33,692 nucleotides of DNA from Clostridiales bacterium (GTDB lineage Bacteria; Bacillota; Clostridia; Saccharofermentanales; Saccharofermentanaceae), in NCBI GenBank assembly GCA_024691135.1, contig JAILNZ010000005.1, forward strand, positions 1 to 33,692, written 5' to 3'. Below the pieces are notes generated by a model, which made no database searches, was not told where the DNA came from, and worked only from the letters and a program-made list of their open reading frames with translations. Positions within the stretch are counted from its first letter, which is position 1. Each line of letters opens with the position of its first letter. Positions 22,981 to 31,388 of the stretch are shown here, piece by piece. Made by a program: the position numbers and the translations under genes.

Positions 22981-24801
22981 TTACCTGTGCTTTTTGGTCC
23001 TCTTCTCGACGTACATGATCTTGTCAGCCTTGTTCATGGATTCCATGAGAGTGCTCCAGTCGCTGACTTCGCATGTACCGATGCTCGCGCTCAGAGTGTA
23101 GTTCAGCTTTTTGTTGGCTTCCTTGATCGCGTTCCTGAACGACCTTATGAACTGGCCGATCCTGCCCGGGTTATCGAGGAACAGAACGGCCTCGAACTCG
23201 TCGCCGCCCATCCTGGCCACGAACTCGTTCCTGTTGATCGATTTCTGGAGGCACTTGCCGATCATGATGATCGCCTCATCGCCCGCGGAGTGACCGAAGT
23301 TGTCGTTGATCGACTTCAGGTCGTCCATGTCGATGCTCGCGACGGCGAGCTTCGTGCCGTCGCCTTCCTTCTTTTTGTCGAGGATGTTCGAGAGATATTT
23401 CTCGAAGCCTCTCCTGTTATAAAGGCCCGTGAGCGCGTCCCTTATATAGAGGTCCATGACGTCGCTTACTTCAAAGAGCTTATTGTAGAGGCGGAGACGG
23501 TTGAGCGACTGGCCGAGAAGAAGGAGCATGAACTCGAGCCTCTCGTCAAAGAAACGCTTGATCTTGCTGTCCATCTCCAGGACGGCATAACCGTAAACTT
23601 CGTTCTTAAAATGTATAGGCAGATAGATCCTTACGCCCGAAAAATCAGCGTTGTATTTTTTCGGGAGGAGGTCAGTCATAGGGAAGGAGATGTCACATGC
23701 CTTCTTGTCCTTTGTGTCGAACATTCCGACGAGGGAGCGGTCGTTCTCGCCGTACATACAGATGAAGCCCTTCTTGAAGATCTTCAGGGCCATGATGCTC
23801 TGCAATGTCAGGAGCACGCAGTCGTCCTTGGACATTACGTCCTGATAATCGGAACTGAGCCTTACGAAGGCGAGAGTCTGGTCAAAGTATGTCTTCTGTA
23901 TGAGATCGAATTCGTGATAGGCGGCAGTCAGGTCCCTCTCAGTCGTTCCGCCGGTGCTCTCCCTGATAAAGAGCCTGCCCGGGACGGTCATATAGAAATC
24001 GACCTCTTTTCCCTCCTTGATATCCTCGAGACATTTGATCGCCTTATCGACAAGACCGTCTTCCGGGATGTCCGATGTCGTGAGGGAAGGGATGTGGTTA
24101 AGAGCCGGCGGGAGATTGTCGACGCCCGTGACCATGACATCCTGAGGGATCTTATATCCCCTGTCCATGAGTTCGTCGATAAGTCCCAGGGCCATATAAT
24201 CGTTGGAACAGATGACAGCTTCGGGAAGCGTTCCGTCCTTGCGGATAAAGAAGTCTGCCGTGGCAGGACCCTGGTCGATCCAGTAGTTGCCGTGGAATAT
24301 CATGTCTTCGCTCACGGTGTAGCCCGCTTCGTGCATCGCGTCCTCAAAGCCCGCGCGTCTTTCCTTCGAGTCGACGAGGTCGTCACGGCCGGCGACGAAG
24401 CCGATGTCGCCGTTCTTAGTGACGGAGAGGACATGCTTCGTGATGTCATACATGATGAGCCTGTTGTCCGGGACGATGTTATAGAATCCTTCCTCGTCGC
24501 ATCTGATGCTGATCACGGGAGGGATGTCGGAAGCCGACATGAGATTATCGAGGAGCTCTTTGTTGAGACCTGCGTGATGCAAAGTGTCGGAACAGAGGAT
24601 TATTCCGTCATATTCATGAAGCGGCGGGATGTTAAGGATACTCTTCAATCCTTCGGCGTGAAGCGGATTGTCGCTCGATACGGCACAGTTACCGAAAATG
24701 TCCACACGGTGTCCGTTCTTGACGGCACGCTCCATGAGGCTTCTGATAACAGCCGACGAATAGTCGCGATACATATCTCCGATAAAAGCACATATTCTCA
24801 T
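22981..24801 (-). CDS. LacI-like sensor / GAF / GGDEF diguanylate cyclase
   Basis: A 606-residue protein from the ATG at 24801; the ORF track uses a GTG five codons earlier. Residues about 1-280 form a LacI/GalR-type ligand-binding fold (RICAFIGDMYRDYSSAVIRS, AVICSNDYMALGLIDELMD, VMVTGVDNLPPALNHIPSLT) without a DNA-binding part. A GAF-like domain and a coiled linker follow. The C-terminal GGDEF domain begins RDALTGLYNRRGFEKYL, binds metal through SIDMDDLKSIND, and has an intact RMGGDEF. The inhibitory RxxD site is absent (NRNE at that place). It should make cyclic-di-GMP from GTP, controlled by a cytoplasmic small-molecule ligand. The ATG has GTGAGG about 9 bp upstream. It sits beside the opposing EAL enzyme. 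Confidence 0.93.
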   Translation of the reverse strand: MRICAFIGDMYRDYSSAVIRSLMERAVKNGHRVDIFGNCAVSSDNPLHAEGLKSILNIPPLHEYDGIILCSDTLHHAGLNKELLDNLMSASDIPPVISIRCDEEGFYNIVPDNRLIMYDITKHVLSVTKNGDIGFVAGRDDLVDSKERRAGFEDAMHEAGYTVSEDMIFHGNYWIDQGPATADFFIRKDGTLPEAVICSNDYMALGLIDELMDRGYKIPQDVMVTGVDNLPPALNHIPSLTTSDIPEDGLVDKAIKCLEDIKEGKEVDFYMTVPGRLFIRESTGGTTERDLTAAYHEFDLIQKTYFDQTLAFVRLSSDYQDVMSKDDCVLLTLQSIMALKIFKKGFICMYGENDRSLVGMFDTKDKKACDISFPMTDLLPKKYNADFSGVRIYLPIHFKNEVYGYAVLEMDSKIKRFFDERLEFMLLLLGQSLNRLRLYNKLFEVSDVMDLYIRDALTGLYNRRGFEKYLSNILDKKKEGDGTKLAVASIDMDDLKSINDNFGHSAGDEAIIMIGKCLQKSINRNEFVARMGGDEFEAVLFLDNPGRIGQFIRSFRNAIKEANKKLNYTLSASIGTCEVSDWSTLMESMNKADKIMYVEKRTKKHR

Positions 24802-24825
24802 AGGCAGATACCTCACTATCAGTCA

Positions 24826-24854
24826 ATTATAACGGATTTTTGACGGTTTTTAAA
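24826..24854 (-). promoter_or_regulatory. Promoter of the LacI/GGDEF gene
   Basis: On the minus strand TTTAAA and TATAAT are 17 bp apart (plus coordinates 24849-24854 and 24826-24831), placing the start of transcription close to the ribosome binding site. It is back to back with the tRNA promoter. Confidence 0.65.
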
Positions 24855-24893
24855 GAAGATGCGGTCTTCGTAATACCTTTTCGGGAAGCTTGG

Positions 24894-24902
24894 TGATATA
24901 AT
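24894..24902 (+). promoter_or_regulatory. Extended -10 promoter (TGA TATAAT) of tRNA-Ala
   Basis: TGA plus a perfect TATAAT lies 10 bp before the mature tRNA 5' end. No consensus -35 is seen. Confidence 0.6.
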
Positions 24903-24912
24903 TTTTCAGTAT

Positions 24913-24988
24913 GGGGGCGTAGCTCACCTGGGAGAGCGTTGCATTCGCATTGCAGAGGTAGTGGGTTCAAGTCCCATCGTCTCCACCA
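24913..24988 (+). tRNA. tRNA-Ala (anticodon CGC)
   Basis: A 76-nt cloverleaf can be folded by hand. Acceptor arm GGGGGCG pairs with CGTCTCC, including the G3-U70 pair that marks alanine tRNAs. D arm GCTC/GAGC, anticodon arm TTGCA-TTCGCAT-TGCAG with anticodon CGC, T arm GTGGG-TTCAAGT-CCCAT, discriminator A, and an encoded CCA. It should read GCG codons. It stands alone, with its own promoter, 77 bp ahead of a lipoprotein gene and with no clear terminator between them. Confidence 0.96.
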
Positions 24989-25065
24989 GATTGCCTGATG
25001 GTACCCTTGTTTTTCGAAAAAAGGATACGGAAAACGGGGGTACGTCAGTTTATGGAGGAAATGAT

Positions 25066-25791
25066 ATGAAGATAGGGATAAGGGTAGCGGCATTACTGAT
25101 GTCGGCAGCGGTCCTGGTTTCAGTCTGTTCATGTGAAAGTAAGAAGGACAGAAGAGTAAAGGATAAGGGTTCGAAGGACCGTATTGAGGAGACAAAGGGA
25201 GATAAGGAAGATATAAAGGAAAAGAGAGAGAGTTTTTCCGGCAATACGATGGGCTCATTATTTCAGCTCATGGATGATGCCACGGGCAAGGATAAGTTTA
25301 CGGCCGTTCAGATGATCGAAGACTACTTCGGTACGGAGCTTGCAGATCCCGTCGAGTTCCAGGAGGAGTGGTTCGGACTTAAGTTAAATACCGAATTTTA
25401 TTATACCCGGCTCTATACGGGGGAATACCGTTTCCTTGAAGTATCGGTGGGTGTCGATCCCGATACCGATGTTGTAAGAAGGATCAGCTTTTACTGCAGC
25501 AACGACGACTTCTTCACATCGTCGTTTGACGATCTTAAGGGTTTTGATGACGAAGTCAGATCTCTTGTCGAAGCAGCTGACAGCGAGCTTGAAGATGTGT
25601 GCGGAGAACCGTTCGAGACGGGTGATCTGGTAGCAGATGAGGATTCGTTCTACCATCTGTACAAATATGGCAATGATTGTGAGATAAGGGTCGAATACTA
25701 CGATTATACCGAAGAAGGCGGAAACGGGCTTCTGGCCGTAGAACTGTTCTTCACGGACAATTCCGTTCCGGGCGAAGCGACACCGGAGTAA
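25066..25791 (+). CDS. Predicted lipoprotein, unknown function
   Basis: A 241-residue protein with a lipoprotein-type signal (KIGIRVAALLMSAAVLVSVC), so anchoring at a Cys near residue 21 or 23 is likely. A very charged linker follows (Lys, Asp, Glu and Arg rich, about residues 25-62), then an acidic globular domain with aromatic stretches such as NTEFYYTRLYTGEYRFLEVS. I recognise no family. The ATG at 25066 follows GGAGGAAA; the ORF track's 24961 start lies inside the tRNA gene and is wrong. It ends 13 bp before the CDF transporter, so both probably share a transcript, possibly starting at the tRNA promoter. Confidence 0.78.
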   Translation: MKIGIRVAALLMSAAVLVSVCSCESKKDRRVKDKGSKDRIEETKGDKEDIKEKRESFSGNTMGSLFQLMDDATGKDKFTAVQMIEDYFGTELADPVEFQEEWFGLKLNTEFYYTRLYTGEYRFLEVSVGVDPDTDVVRRISFYCSNDDFFTSSFDDLKGFDDEVRSLVEAADSELEDVCGEPFETGDLVADEDSFYHLYKYGNDCEIRVEYYDYTEEGGNGLLAVELFFTDNSVPGEATPE

Positions 25792-25804
25792 GAAGAGCAA
25801 AGAT

Positions 25805-26950
25805 ATGTCGGAATTACTGATCAGGCTGTTTGTCAAAGACCCGTCGCAAAGGCATAAGTACGGGCTTTTGGCGGGCGTTGTGGGCATCATCTGTAATGTC
25901 ATACTCGCTTCGACCAAGATCGTGCTCGGGCTTGTTACGGGCGCGGTATCGATCGTGACGGATGCGGTCAATAATCTTTCCGACGCGGTTTCTTCCGTGG
26001 TGACCCTTGTCGGGTTCAAGATATCCGGCAAGCCTGCCGACAGGGAACATCCGTACGGTCACGGAAGAGTCGAATACATAACGGGATTTGTAGTATCCGC
26101 TGCGGTCATTGCAGTTGCGATAGAACTTTTCAAGGAATCAGTATCGAATATCATCCATCCGGAAGAACTGGACGTAAGTATAGTTACGATCGTCTTTCTG
26201 GCGCTTACCATCGTGATCAAGCTGTGGATGTCGGTCTTCTACGGCAAGATCGCAAAGAAGATCTCGTCGGAGGCGATGAGGGCGACCGCGACGGATTCCA
26301 GGGCCGACTGCATAACGACGGGCGTAGCTCTCATCTCGGTCCTCATAATGCTCATTTCCGGAATCAATATTGACGGTTATGCGGGAGCGCTGGTCGCGAT
26401 CCTGGTAGTGATCTCGGGTGTCCGTTCGGCCAAGGAGACGATAGCGCCGATCCTGGGAGAAGCTCCCGACAAGGAGTTCCTCGCGGAGCTCGAGAAGGAG
26501 GTCAGATCCAATGAAGGCATCCTCGGGGTTCACGACATAAGGATCCACGAGTACGGACACAGCACGAAGATCGTGTCACTCCATGTCGAGATGCCGGACG
26601 ATGTCCCGCTCGTCAAGGTCCATGACGTCATCGATATCATAGAGAAAGATCTGGTATCGAAGGGCTTTGCCTCGGAAGTCACGATCCATGTCGATCCGGT
26701 AGCGACGGACGATCAGGAGATGCTAGGCGTCAGGTCCTGTCTGGAGGGATATCTTAAGACCGTTAACGGAAAGATAAGTATCCACGATTTCAGACTGATA
26801 AGGGAGACGGACTGTAAAAGGCTCATCTTTGAGATCCTCGTGCCTTATGACGACAAGCATTCCGACAGCGAGCTTAAGGGCCTTATAGAAGGGCATCTGA
26901 AGGAGACGGGGAAGGATTATGACATCTCGGTCACGGTCGACCGCGAATGA
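25805..26950 (+). CDS. Cation diffusion facilitator (CDF) metal exporter
   Basis: A 381-residue proton-coupled metal efflux protein. Residues about 20-210 hold six membrane helices with the CDF hallmarks: DAVNNLSD in helix 2, HPYGHGRVEY in the loop, and TATDSRADC in helix 5. The metal site would be N-x3-D (helix 2) and D-x3-D (helix 5), a set described for manganese exporters of the MntE type, so Mn(II) is a reasonable guess; Fe(II), Zn(II) and Co(II) cannot be excluded. The C-terminal cytoplasmic part has the usual ferredoxin-like fold (VHDIRIHEYGHSTKIVSLHV) plus about 90 extra residues beyond it. The ribosome binding site is weak, suggesting coupling to the upstream gene 13 bp away. Confidence 0.9.
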   Translation: MSELLIRLFVKDPSQRHKYGLLAGVVGIICNVILASTKIVLGLVTGAVSIVTDAVNNLSDAVSSVVTLVGFKISGKPADREHPYGHGRVEYITGFVVSAAVIAVAIELFKESVSNIIHPEELDVSIVTIVFLALTIVIKLWMSVFYGKIAKKISSEAMRATATDSRADCITTGVALISVLIMLISGINIDGYAGALVAILVVISGVRSAKETIAPILGEAPDKEFLAELEKEVRSNEGILGVHDIRIHEYGHSTKIVSLHVEMPDDVPLVKVHDVIDIIEKDLVSKGFASEVTIHVDPVATDDQEMLGVRSCLEGYLKTVNGKISIHDFRLIRETDCKRLIFEILVPYDDKHSDSELKGLIEGHLKETGKDYDISVTVDRE

Positions 26951-26956
26951 TCATCT

Positions 26957-26985
26957 TTAACATTTCTTTATGATTTCTGTATGAC
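26957..26985 (+). promoter_or_regulatory. Candidate promoter of the CPBP protease gene
   Basis: TTAACA (26957-26962) and TATGAC (26980-26985) are 17 bp apart in the 124-bp AT-rich gap. The -10 is imperfect. Confidence 0.4.
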
Positions 26986-27074
26986 ATCTTAGGATTATCG
27001 AGATGATTGTTTAACATCGAGGAAGTAATCTTTGATCATAAACAACTTACTGATCAACGGAGGGCATGAAAAAC

Positions 27075-28058
27075 ATGGCAAAACAACTTACTAACCAGAG
27101 GAAATGGAGACCTTGGAAGGGTATAATACTTTTCTTCGTTGCAGCCGCCATAATACTCGGCGGATCACTTCTTACTGTAAAGCTCGGAACGCTGTTGGGA
27201 ATGATCGTCTTACAGGGAACGCTCCTTTTGACAGCAATCATTTGCTGCTTCATAAACAGGACTCCTGTGAAGGAAGTTTTTCCTCTTAAGGGGATAACCG
27301 TAAGGGATTTCTTCGGAACGGCCATGATGTGGGCAGGCGGACTTATGTTCGGAATGATGTCCGTATACGTTACCGCCATCTTATTCCCGAACGTCTATGA
27401 AGCAGTCATAGATTCCATGCAGACCATCACATCGGGACCATGGATCGCATCTTTGATCATTACCGTCGTCCTTCCCCCTATCTGTGAGGAAGCGATCGTC
27501 AGGGGCGCGATCCTTAGCAACTTCAGAAGCCTTAAGAGAGACTGGGTCATCATCCTTATCGTAGGACTTATGTTCGGTGCTCTTCACATGGATCCGATCA
27601 GGTTCATCAACACGGCGATCCTCGGAGGCATCTCGGCCTACCTTATCGTCAAGAGGGATAACTTCGTCCTTGCATGGCTCGTCCACTTCCTCAATAACGG
27701 ATTCGCGTACTTAATGTCAACGCTCAGTGATCTCGGCGGGGATGATGCGGCCGAAGCGGCAAAAGAGGCGGCAGCTGCCATTGAGACTTCGAAGGGCCAG
27801 ACACTCGCGTCCCTCATGGTATTCTTCTGCATCGCACCGATCCTTCTGGTCATCGGATCACATCTCATAAAGAGACAAAGAGAGATCTCGGAAGGTCTCG
27901 AGCCTTCGGGCATGAGGCTCGGATTTAAGATCCTCATCGCAGGGGTCATCGCGTTCATACTCTTCAGCGTCGGCATCGGTTACACGGTCATGAACATGCC
28001 TGACATGGAAAAGATAAAAGAAGCTGCAGGCGCGGTCACGTTCCTCGCAGCACGCTGA
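27075..28058 (+). CDS. CPBP-family intramembrane metalloprotease
   Basis: A 327-residue membrane protein with about eight helices. It carries the three CPBP (CAAX protease and bacteriocin-processing) motifs: CEEAIVRG (EExxxR), FGALHMDP (FxxxH) and HFLNN (HxxxN). These form the metal site for cleaving substrates within the membrane. Bacterial members process bacteriocins or regulators, or confer self-immunity; the substrate here is unknown. I chose the ATG at 27075 rather than 27066 because GGAGGG ends one base before the earlier ATG and ten before the later one. A further C-terminal helix (ILIAGVIAFILFSVGIGYTV) follows the protease core after a polar Ala/Glu-rich loop (DDAAEAAKEAAAAIE), which is unusual but minor. 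Confidence 0.9.
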   Translation: MAKQLTNQRKWRPWKGIILFFVAAAIILGGSLLTVKLGTLLGMIVLQGTLLLTAIICCFINRTPVKEVFPLKGITVRDFFGTAMMWAGGLMFGMMSVYVTAILFPNVYEAVIDSMQTITSGPWIASLIITVVLPPICEEAIVRGAILSNFRSLKRDWVIILIVGLMFGALHMDPIRFINTAILGGISAYLIVKRDNFVLAWLVHFLNNGFAYLMSTLSDLGGDDAAEAAKEAAAAIETSKGQTLASLMVFFCIAPILLVIGSHLIKRQREISEGLEPSGMRLGFKILIAGVIAFILFSVGIGYTVMNMPDMEKIKEAAGAVTFLAAR

Positions 28059-28099
28059 CAACGGATATCCCAAGGAAGTTTGTTGTTTTATATCGCAGG

Positions 28100-28128
28100 G
28101 CTGTCCCGAAGGCTTTCGGGGCAGCTTT
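28100..28128 (+). terminator. Terminator after the CPBP protease gene
   Basis: GCTGTCCCGAA pairs with TTCGGGGCAGC around GGCT, followed only by TTTG, so the stem is strong and the T-tract short. Confidence 0.65.
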
Positions 28129-28165
28129 GTCATGTCTGTAACAATGTTATTTTTCAGCCCTTAGC

Positions 28166-28181
28166 TCCTTTTCGAAAAGGA
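28166..28181. repeat. 16-bp perfect palindrome TCCTTTTCGAAAAGGA
   Basis: This is the longest member of the TTTTCGAAAA family seen in the window, in the gap between the protease and lipid operons. It might be a protein binding site. Other copies of the 10-bp core are at 3340, 8741, 10922, 14424, 21350 and 25011. Confidence 0.8.
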
Positions 28182-28207
28182 AGGCGAAGAATTGCCGCAA
28201 AATTACT

Positions 28208-28235
28208 TTGACTATCAAAGTATCGGTGATAATAT
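28208..28235 (+). promoter_or_regulatory. Promoter of the lipid operon
   Basis: TTGACT and TAATAT are 16 bp apart with TGA just before the -10. A second extended -10, TGG TACGAT (28256-28264), lies closer to the ATG. Either could drive the five genes that follow. Confidence 0.55.
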
Positions 28236-28283
28236 GTAGTAAACCGCATCAGTTGTGGTACGATAGGTGAGTAGAGGTAGGAA

Positions 28284-28874
28284 ATGGTCAGATACATATT
28301 GATGATGTACATAACACTTGTTCCGGCGATCCTTGCGGGCATCGTTGTCATGATATGGTGTAAACTTCCGGTCCTGAAGGCGCTCTCGAAGCCGGTCGAC
28401 TTCGGAAGAAACTTCGCGGACGGCAAGAGGATATTCGGTGACAACAAGACCTGGAAGGGTATTTTGGGATACGTTCTGTTCAATATGATTTTTTCCGTTC
28501 TCTGGGGCCTGGTCCTCGGAAACGGCACTTTAAGAGACCTCGACTTTTTCTATCAGCAGCATGACAACACGTTTTTATATAACCTTCTGACCGGATTTCT
28601 TCTGGGGCTGGGCTATTCGCTCTTCGAGCTTCCCAACAGTTTCCTCAAAAGAAGGATCGACGTAACTCCCGGCAAGACCAAGAAAGGTTTTTGGAAGGTG
28701 TTTTTCGTGTGTCTGGATCAGGCGGATTCCGTATTCGGCGTCGCACTTGTGGTATGGCTGTTCTACCCTCTGGGGATCGGCTTATACCTGCTCTACGTCC
28801 TGGTCGGTTCATTGACACATCTGTTCCTCAACATGATGCTGTACTTCATGAGGCTGCGTAAAAATATGTTTTAA
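28284..28874 (+). CDS. CarS-like CDP-alcohol synthase (CTP transferase)
   Basis: A 196-residue membrane protein with about five helices. The family marks are PVDFGRNFADGKRIFGDNKT, then WKG, and later ELPNSFLKRRIDVTPGK followed by DQADSVFG. These match CDP-archaeol synthase (CarS, DUF46) and, more distantly, CdsA. It should use CTP to activate a lipid phosphate, giving a CDP-lipid and pyrophosphate. Whether the lipid is archaeol-like, a normal diacylglycerol phosphate or another alcohol cannot be told. AGGTAGGA lies before the ATG. It is the first gene of a five-gene operon whose PssA- and Psd-type products would use such a CDP-lipid. Confidence 0.85.
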   Translation: MVRYILMMYITLVPAILAGIVVMIWCKLPVLKALSKPVDFGRNFADGKRIFGDNKTWKGILGYVLFNMIFSVLWGLVLGNGTLRDLDFFYQQHDNTFLYNLLTGFLLGLGYSLFELPNSFLKRRIDVTPGKTKKGFWKVFFVCLDQADSVFGVALVVWLFYPLGIGLYLLYVLVGSLTHLFLNMMLYFMRLRKNMF

Positions 28875-28885
28875 GGGGTAGGACG

Positions 28886-31387
28886 ATGATAGTCAGATTT
28901 GACGGCAGGGAAGACGGAAATGAGAAACTGGGGAATAAGGGCAGATTCCTGCTTGAGATGAGAAGGTGCGGCATCAACGTACCTGACGGCTTCGTGCTCG
29001 ACAGCGACGTCTATGACAAGACGGTCGCGCCCGTAAAAAGCGGCATCAAAGAGATCCTCATGACGCTTACGAAGGATAACATAAGGGAAGTGTCGGAAAA
29101 GATATCGGCACTTCTTGACGGCGTGTCTTTGGACAAAGAGATAACGGATGAGATCAACTCCCTCACTTCGGATGATAAGCTCTACGCGGTAAGGAGCAGC
29201 GGCATCAAGGAAGACCTGGACGAGGCTTCTTTCGCGGGGCAGTATGATACTTTTCTTAACACACCGCGCGAAAACATACCGCAGAAGATAACAGAGTGCT
29301 ATAAGTCCATGTTCGGTGAGGTTATATTGAGCTATCTGATCGACAGGACGATCGATATCGAAGACCTTAAGATGGCAGTTGTCGTTCAGGAGATGGTCGA
29401 TTCCGACTTAAGCGGCATCTGTTTTACGACAGATCCCGTGACGGGCAGGGACAAGATAATGCTCATCGAAGTATCCGAGGGATTAGGCGAGAACATAGTA
29501 AGCGGAAAGACGGTCCCCGACAGATATCACTACGACTGGTATGAGAAAAGGGAAGTCGGAAGGGACCCCCGAAACAAGCTCCTCACAGAAGAGCAGGTGA
29601 AAGATCTGGCGGAAAATTTCTCTTCGATCCAGCAGCATTTCGGCTATCCGTGCGACATCGAGTTCGCCTTGAAGGACAACGTACTTTATATCCTCCAGTC
29701 GAGAAAGATAACGAAGATAAGCTATACGGGCATAGACGACATGTGGACGACGGCCGACTTCAAGGACGGCGGCGTCTCGGCGACTGTCTGCACACCGTAC
29801 ATGTGGAGTCTCTATGAATATATCTGGGAATATTCCTTAAGAAAGTTCATCGTCGATTCGAAGATCTTAAGAGACGACGAGCTCCCCAAAAAACTCGGCG
29901 AGATGTATTACGGCCGATGCTACTGGAACATGTCCGCGGTCAAGAAGACGATGAGCAGGATCGTGGGATATAAGGAGAGGGAATTCGATAACGAATACGG
30001 CATAGCAGGAAACTACGAAGGCGACGGGGAAGTTACTTCGCCGACACCGAAGGTCCTGTTCCGCATGATCCCGATCATCATAAAGCAGAAGGCGCTCCTG
30101 GACGACAGGAAGAAGAATTCGGAAAAGTATAAAAACGAGCTTCTCGATCTTTATTACGGTTATAAGGACCGGCTCGACAACGGTAAGATCAGAAGCATTG
30201 AAGAGGACTTCGTGAAGATCACGAAGGAAACATACCTGAGGAGCGAGACGACTTATTTCTGGCAGATATTCATCAACACGATCCACCAGTCGCTCTATAA
30301 AGAGAGCCTTCTTAAATACGTGAGCGAGAGCGAGTATCTGTCGCTCCTCGGAAGCATCGACAACATCTCCCACCTCCTGCCGTTCTACGACATGTGGGAT
30401 ATCACGAGGGAGATAAGAAAAGATCAAAAAGCAAAGAATTTCTGGGAGGAAAATGACCCGGAAACGATCGCGAAGGAACTTAGAAGCGAAGGCTTTTTCA
30501 TGCCGAAGGTAAATAAGCTCATCGAAGATTACGGATATCATTCCGACAAGGAACTCGACATCACTTATCCGTGCTACTACGAGGAGCCGGAAGTCCTGAT
30601 CGCGATGGTAAAGGACATGGTCCTTCTGGACGATTCGTTCTCGCCCGTCGAAGACAAGGAAAGAGGCACAAAGGTCTATAAGGACATCCTCGATGGCATC
30701 TCGAAAAGGGTATCAAAATCGAAGTATAAAAAGATCTCCTCCAAGGTCAAGAACATGCGCAAGATGCTCTGGTGGAGAGAAGAATTCAGGGACGTATCCA
30801 CAAGGTTCTACTACATGCTCAGGATGTACACCGTAAAGTACGCCCAAAAGCTCGAAAAAGACGGAGTGCTGGGATCCCGGGAAGATGTCTGGTTCCTGAA
30901 GGTCGGCGACCTCTGGGACTATACCGAAAACAAAAAGACAGGCGAAGACTTAAGAGATCTGATAGAGAAAAACAGATTCTACTATAACGCATTCAGGAAC
31001 TATATAAGCGACAACGAGATAGGTCACGACATAAAGAAAACTGACGAGGGAAAAACGGGAGATACGATAAGGGGACTCGGAGCAAATAACGGCAAGGTCA
31101 CGGCAACCGCGAGAGTCATCGAAGACTTTACGAAGATCGACAGGCTTCAAAAAGGCGACATACTCGTAACGAGATTTACGGATACGGGATGGACACCGAA
31201 GTTCGCGATACTGTCGGGAATCGTAACCGAGTACGGCGGTATACTCTGTCACGCCGCGATCGTGTCAAGGGAATACGGAATCCCCGCGATAGTATGCTGC
31301 AAGGATGCGATGAGCAGGATAAAGGACGGTCAGATCATAACGATAGACGGGTCTGACGGAACGGTAACGATACCGGACGGTGAATGA
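28886..31387 (+). CDS. PEP-synthase-like / rifampin-phosphotransferase-like dikinase
   Basis: An 833-residue protein. Residues 1-280 are a pyruvate-phosphate-dikinase-type ATP-binding domain: GNKGRFLLEMRRCGINVPDG, LYAVRSSGIKEDL, VVVQEMVDSDLSGICF, SEGLGENIVSG, CDIEFALKDNVLYILQSRKI. Residues about 290-720 are a helical domain with no motif I recognise. The last roughly 80 residues are the swivelling phosphohistidine domain, with GGILCHAAIVSREYGIPAIV (His about 789). The PEP/pyruvate TIM-barrel of true PEP synthase is missing. Length and order match rifampin phosphotransferase, which moves the beta-phosphate of ATP to an alcohol. Within a lipid operon, a lipid or head-group alcohol as acceptor is the natural guess. 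It starts 11 bp after the CarS-like gene, with AAGGGG upstream. Confidence 0.88.
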   Translation: MIVRFDGREDGNEKLGNKGRFLLEMRRCGINVPDGFVLDSDVYDKTVAPVKSGIKEILMTLTKDNIREVSEKISALLDGVSLDKEITDEINSLTSDDKLYAVRSSGIKEDLDEASFAGQYDTFLNTPRENIPQKITECYKSMFGEVILSYLIDRTIDIEDLKMAVVVQEMVDSDLSGICFTTDPVTGRDKIMLIEVSEGLGENIVSGKTVPDRYHYDWYEKREVGRDPRNKLLTEEQVKDLAENFSSIQQHFGYPCDIEFALKDNVLYILQSRKITKISYTGIDDMWTTADFKDGGVSATVCTPYMWSLYEYIWEYSLRKFIVDSKILRDDELPKKLGEMYYGRCYWNMSAVKKTMSRIVGYKEREFDNEYGIAGNYEGDGEVTSPTPKVLFRMIPIIIKQKALLDDRKKNSEKYKNELLDLYYGYKDRLDNGKIRSIEEDFVKITKETYLRSETTYFWQIFINTIHQSLYKESLLKYVSESEYLSLLGSIDNISHLLPFYDMWDITREIRKDQKAKNFWEENDPETIAKELRSEGFFMPKVNKLIEDYGYHSDKELDITYPCYYEEPEVLIAMVKDMVLLDDSFSPVEDKERGTKVYKDILDGISKRVSKSKYKKISSKVKNMRKMLWWREEFRDVSTRFYYMLRMYTVKYAQKLEKDGVLGSREDVWFLKVGDLWDYTENKKTGEDLRDLIEKNRFYYNAFRNYISDNEIGHDIKKTDEGKTGDTIRGLGANNGKVTATARVIEDFTKIDRLQKGDILVTRFTDTGWTPKFAILSGIVTEYGGILCHAAIVSREYGIPAIVCCKDAMSRIKDGQIITIDGSDGTVTIPDGE

Positions 31388-31388
31388 T

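Noticed and set aside
22837-24843. A 668-codon plus ORF opposite the GGDEF gene
   Set aside because: It mirrors the minus-strand cyclase, whose LacI, GAF and GGDEF motifs are unmistakable. The plus translation shows no domain.
28886-31387. Annotation as phosphoenolpyruvate synthase
   Set aside because: The C-terminal PEP/pyruvate barrel is absent and the phosphohistidine domain is at the very end, so the classic reaction is not expected.
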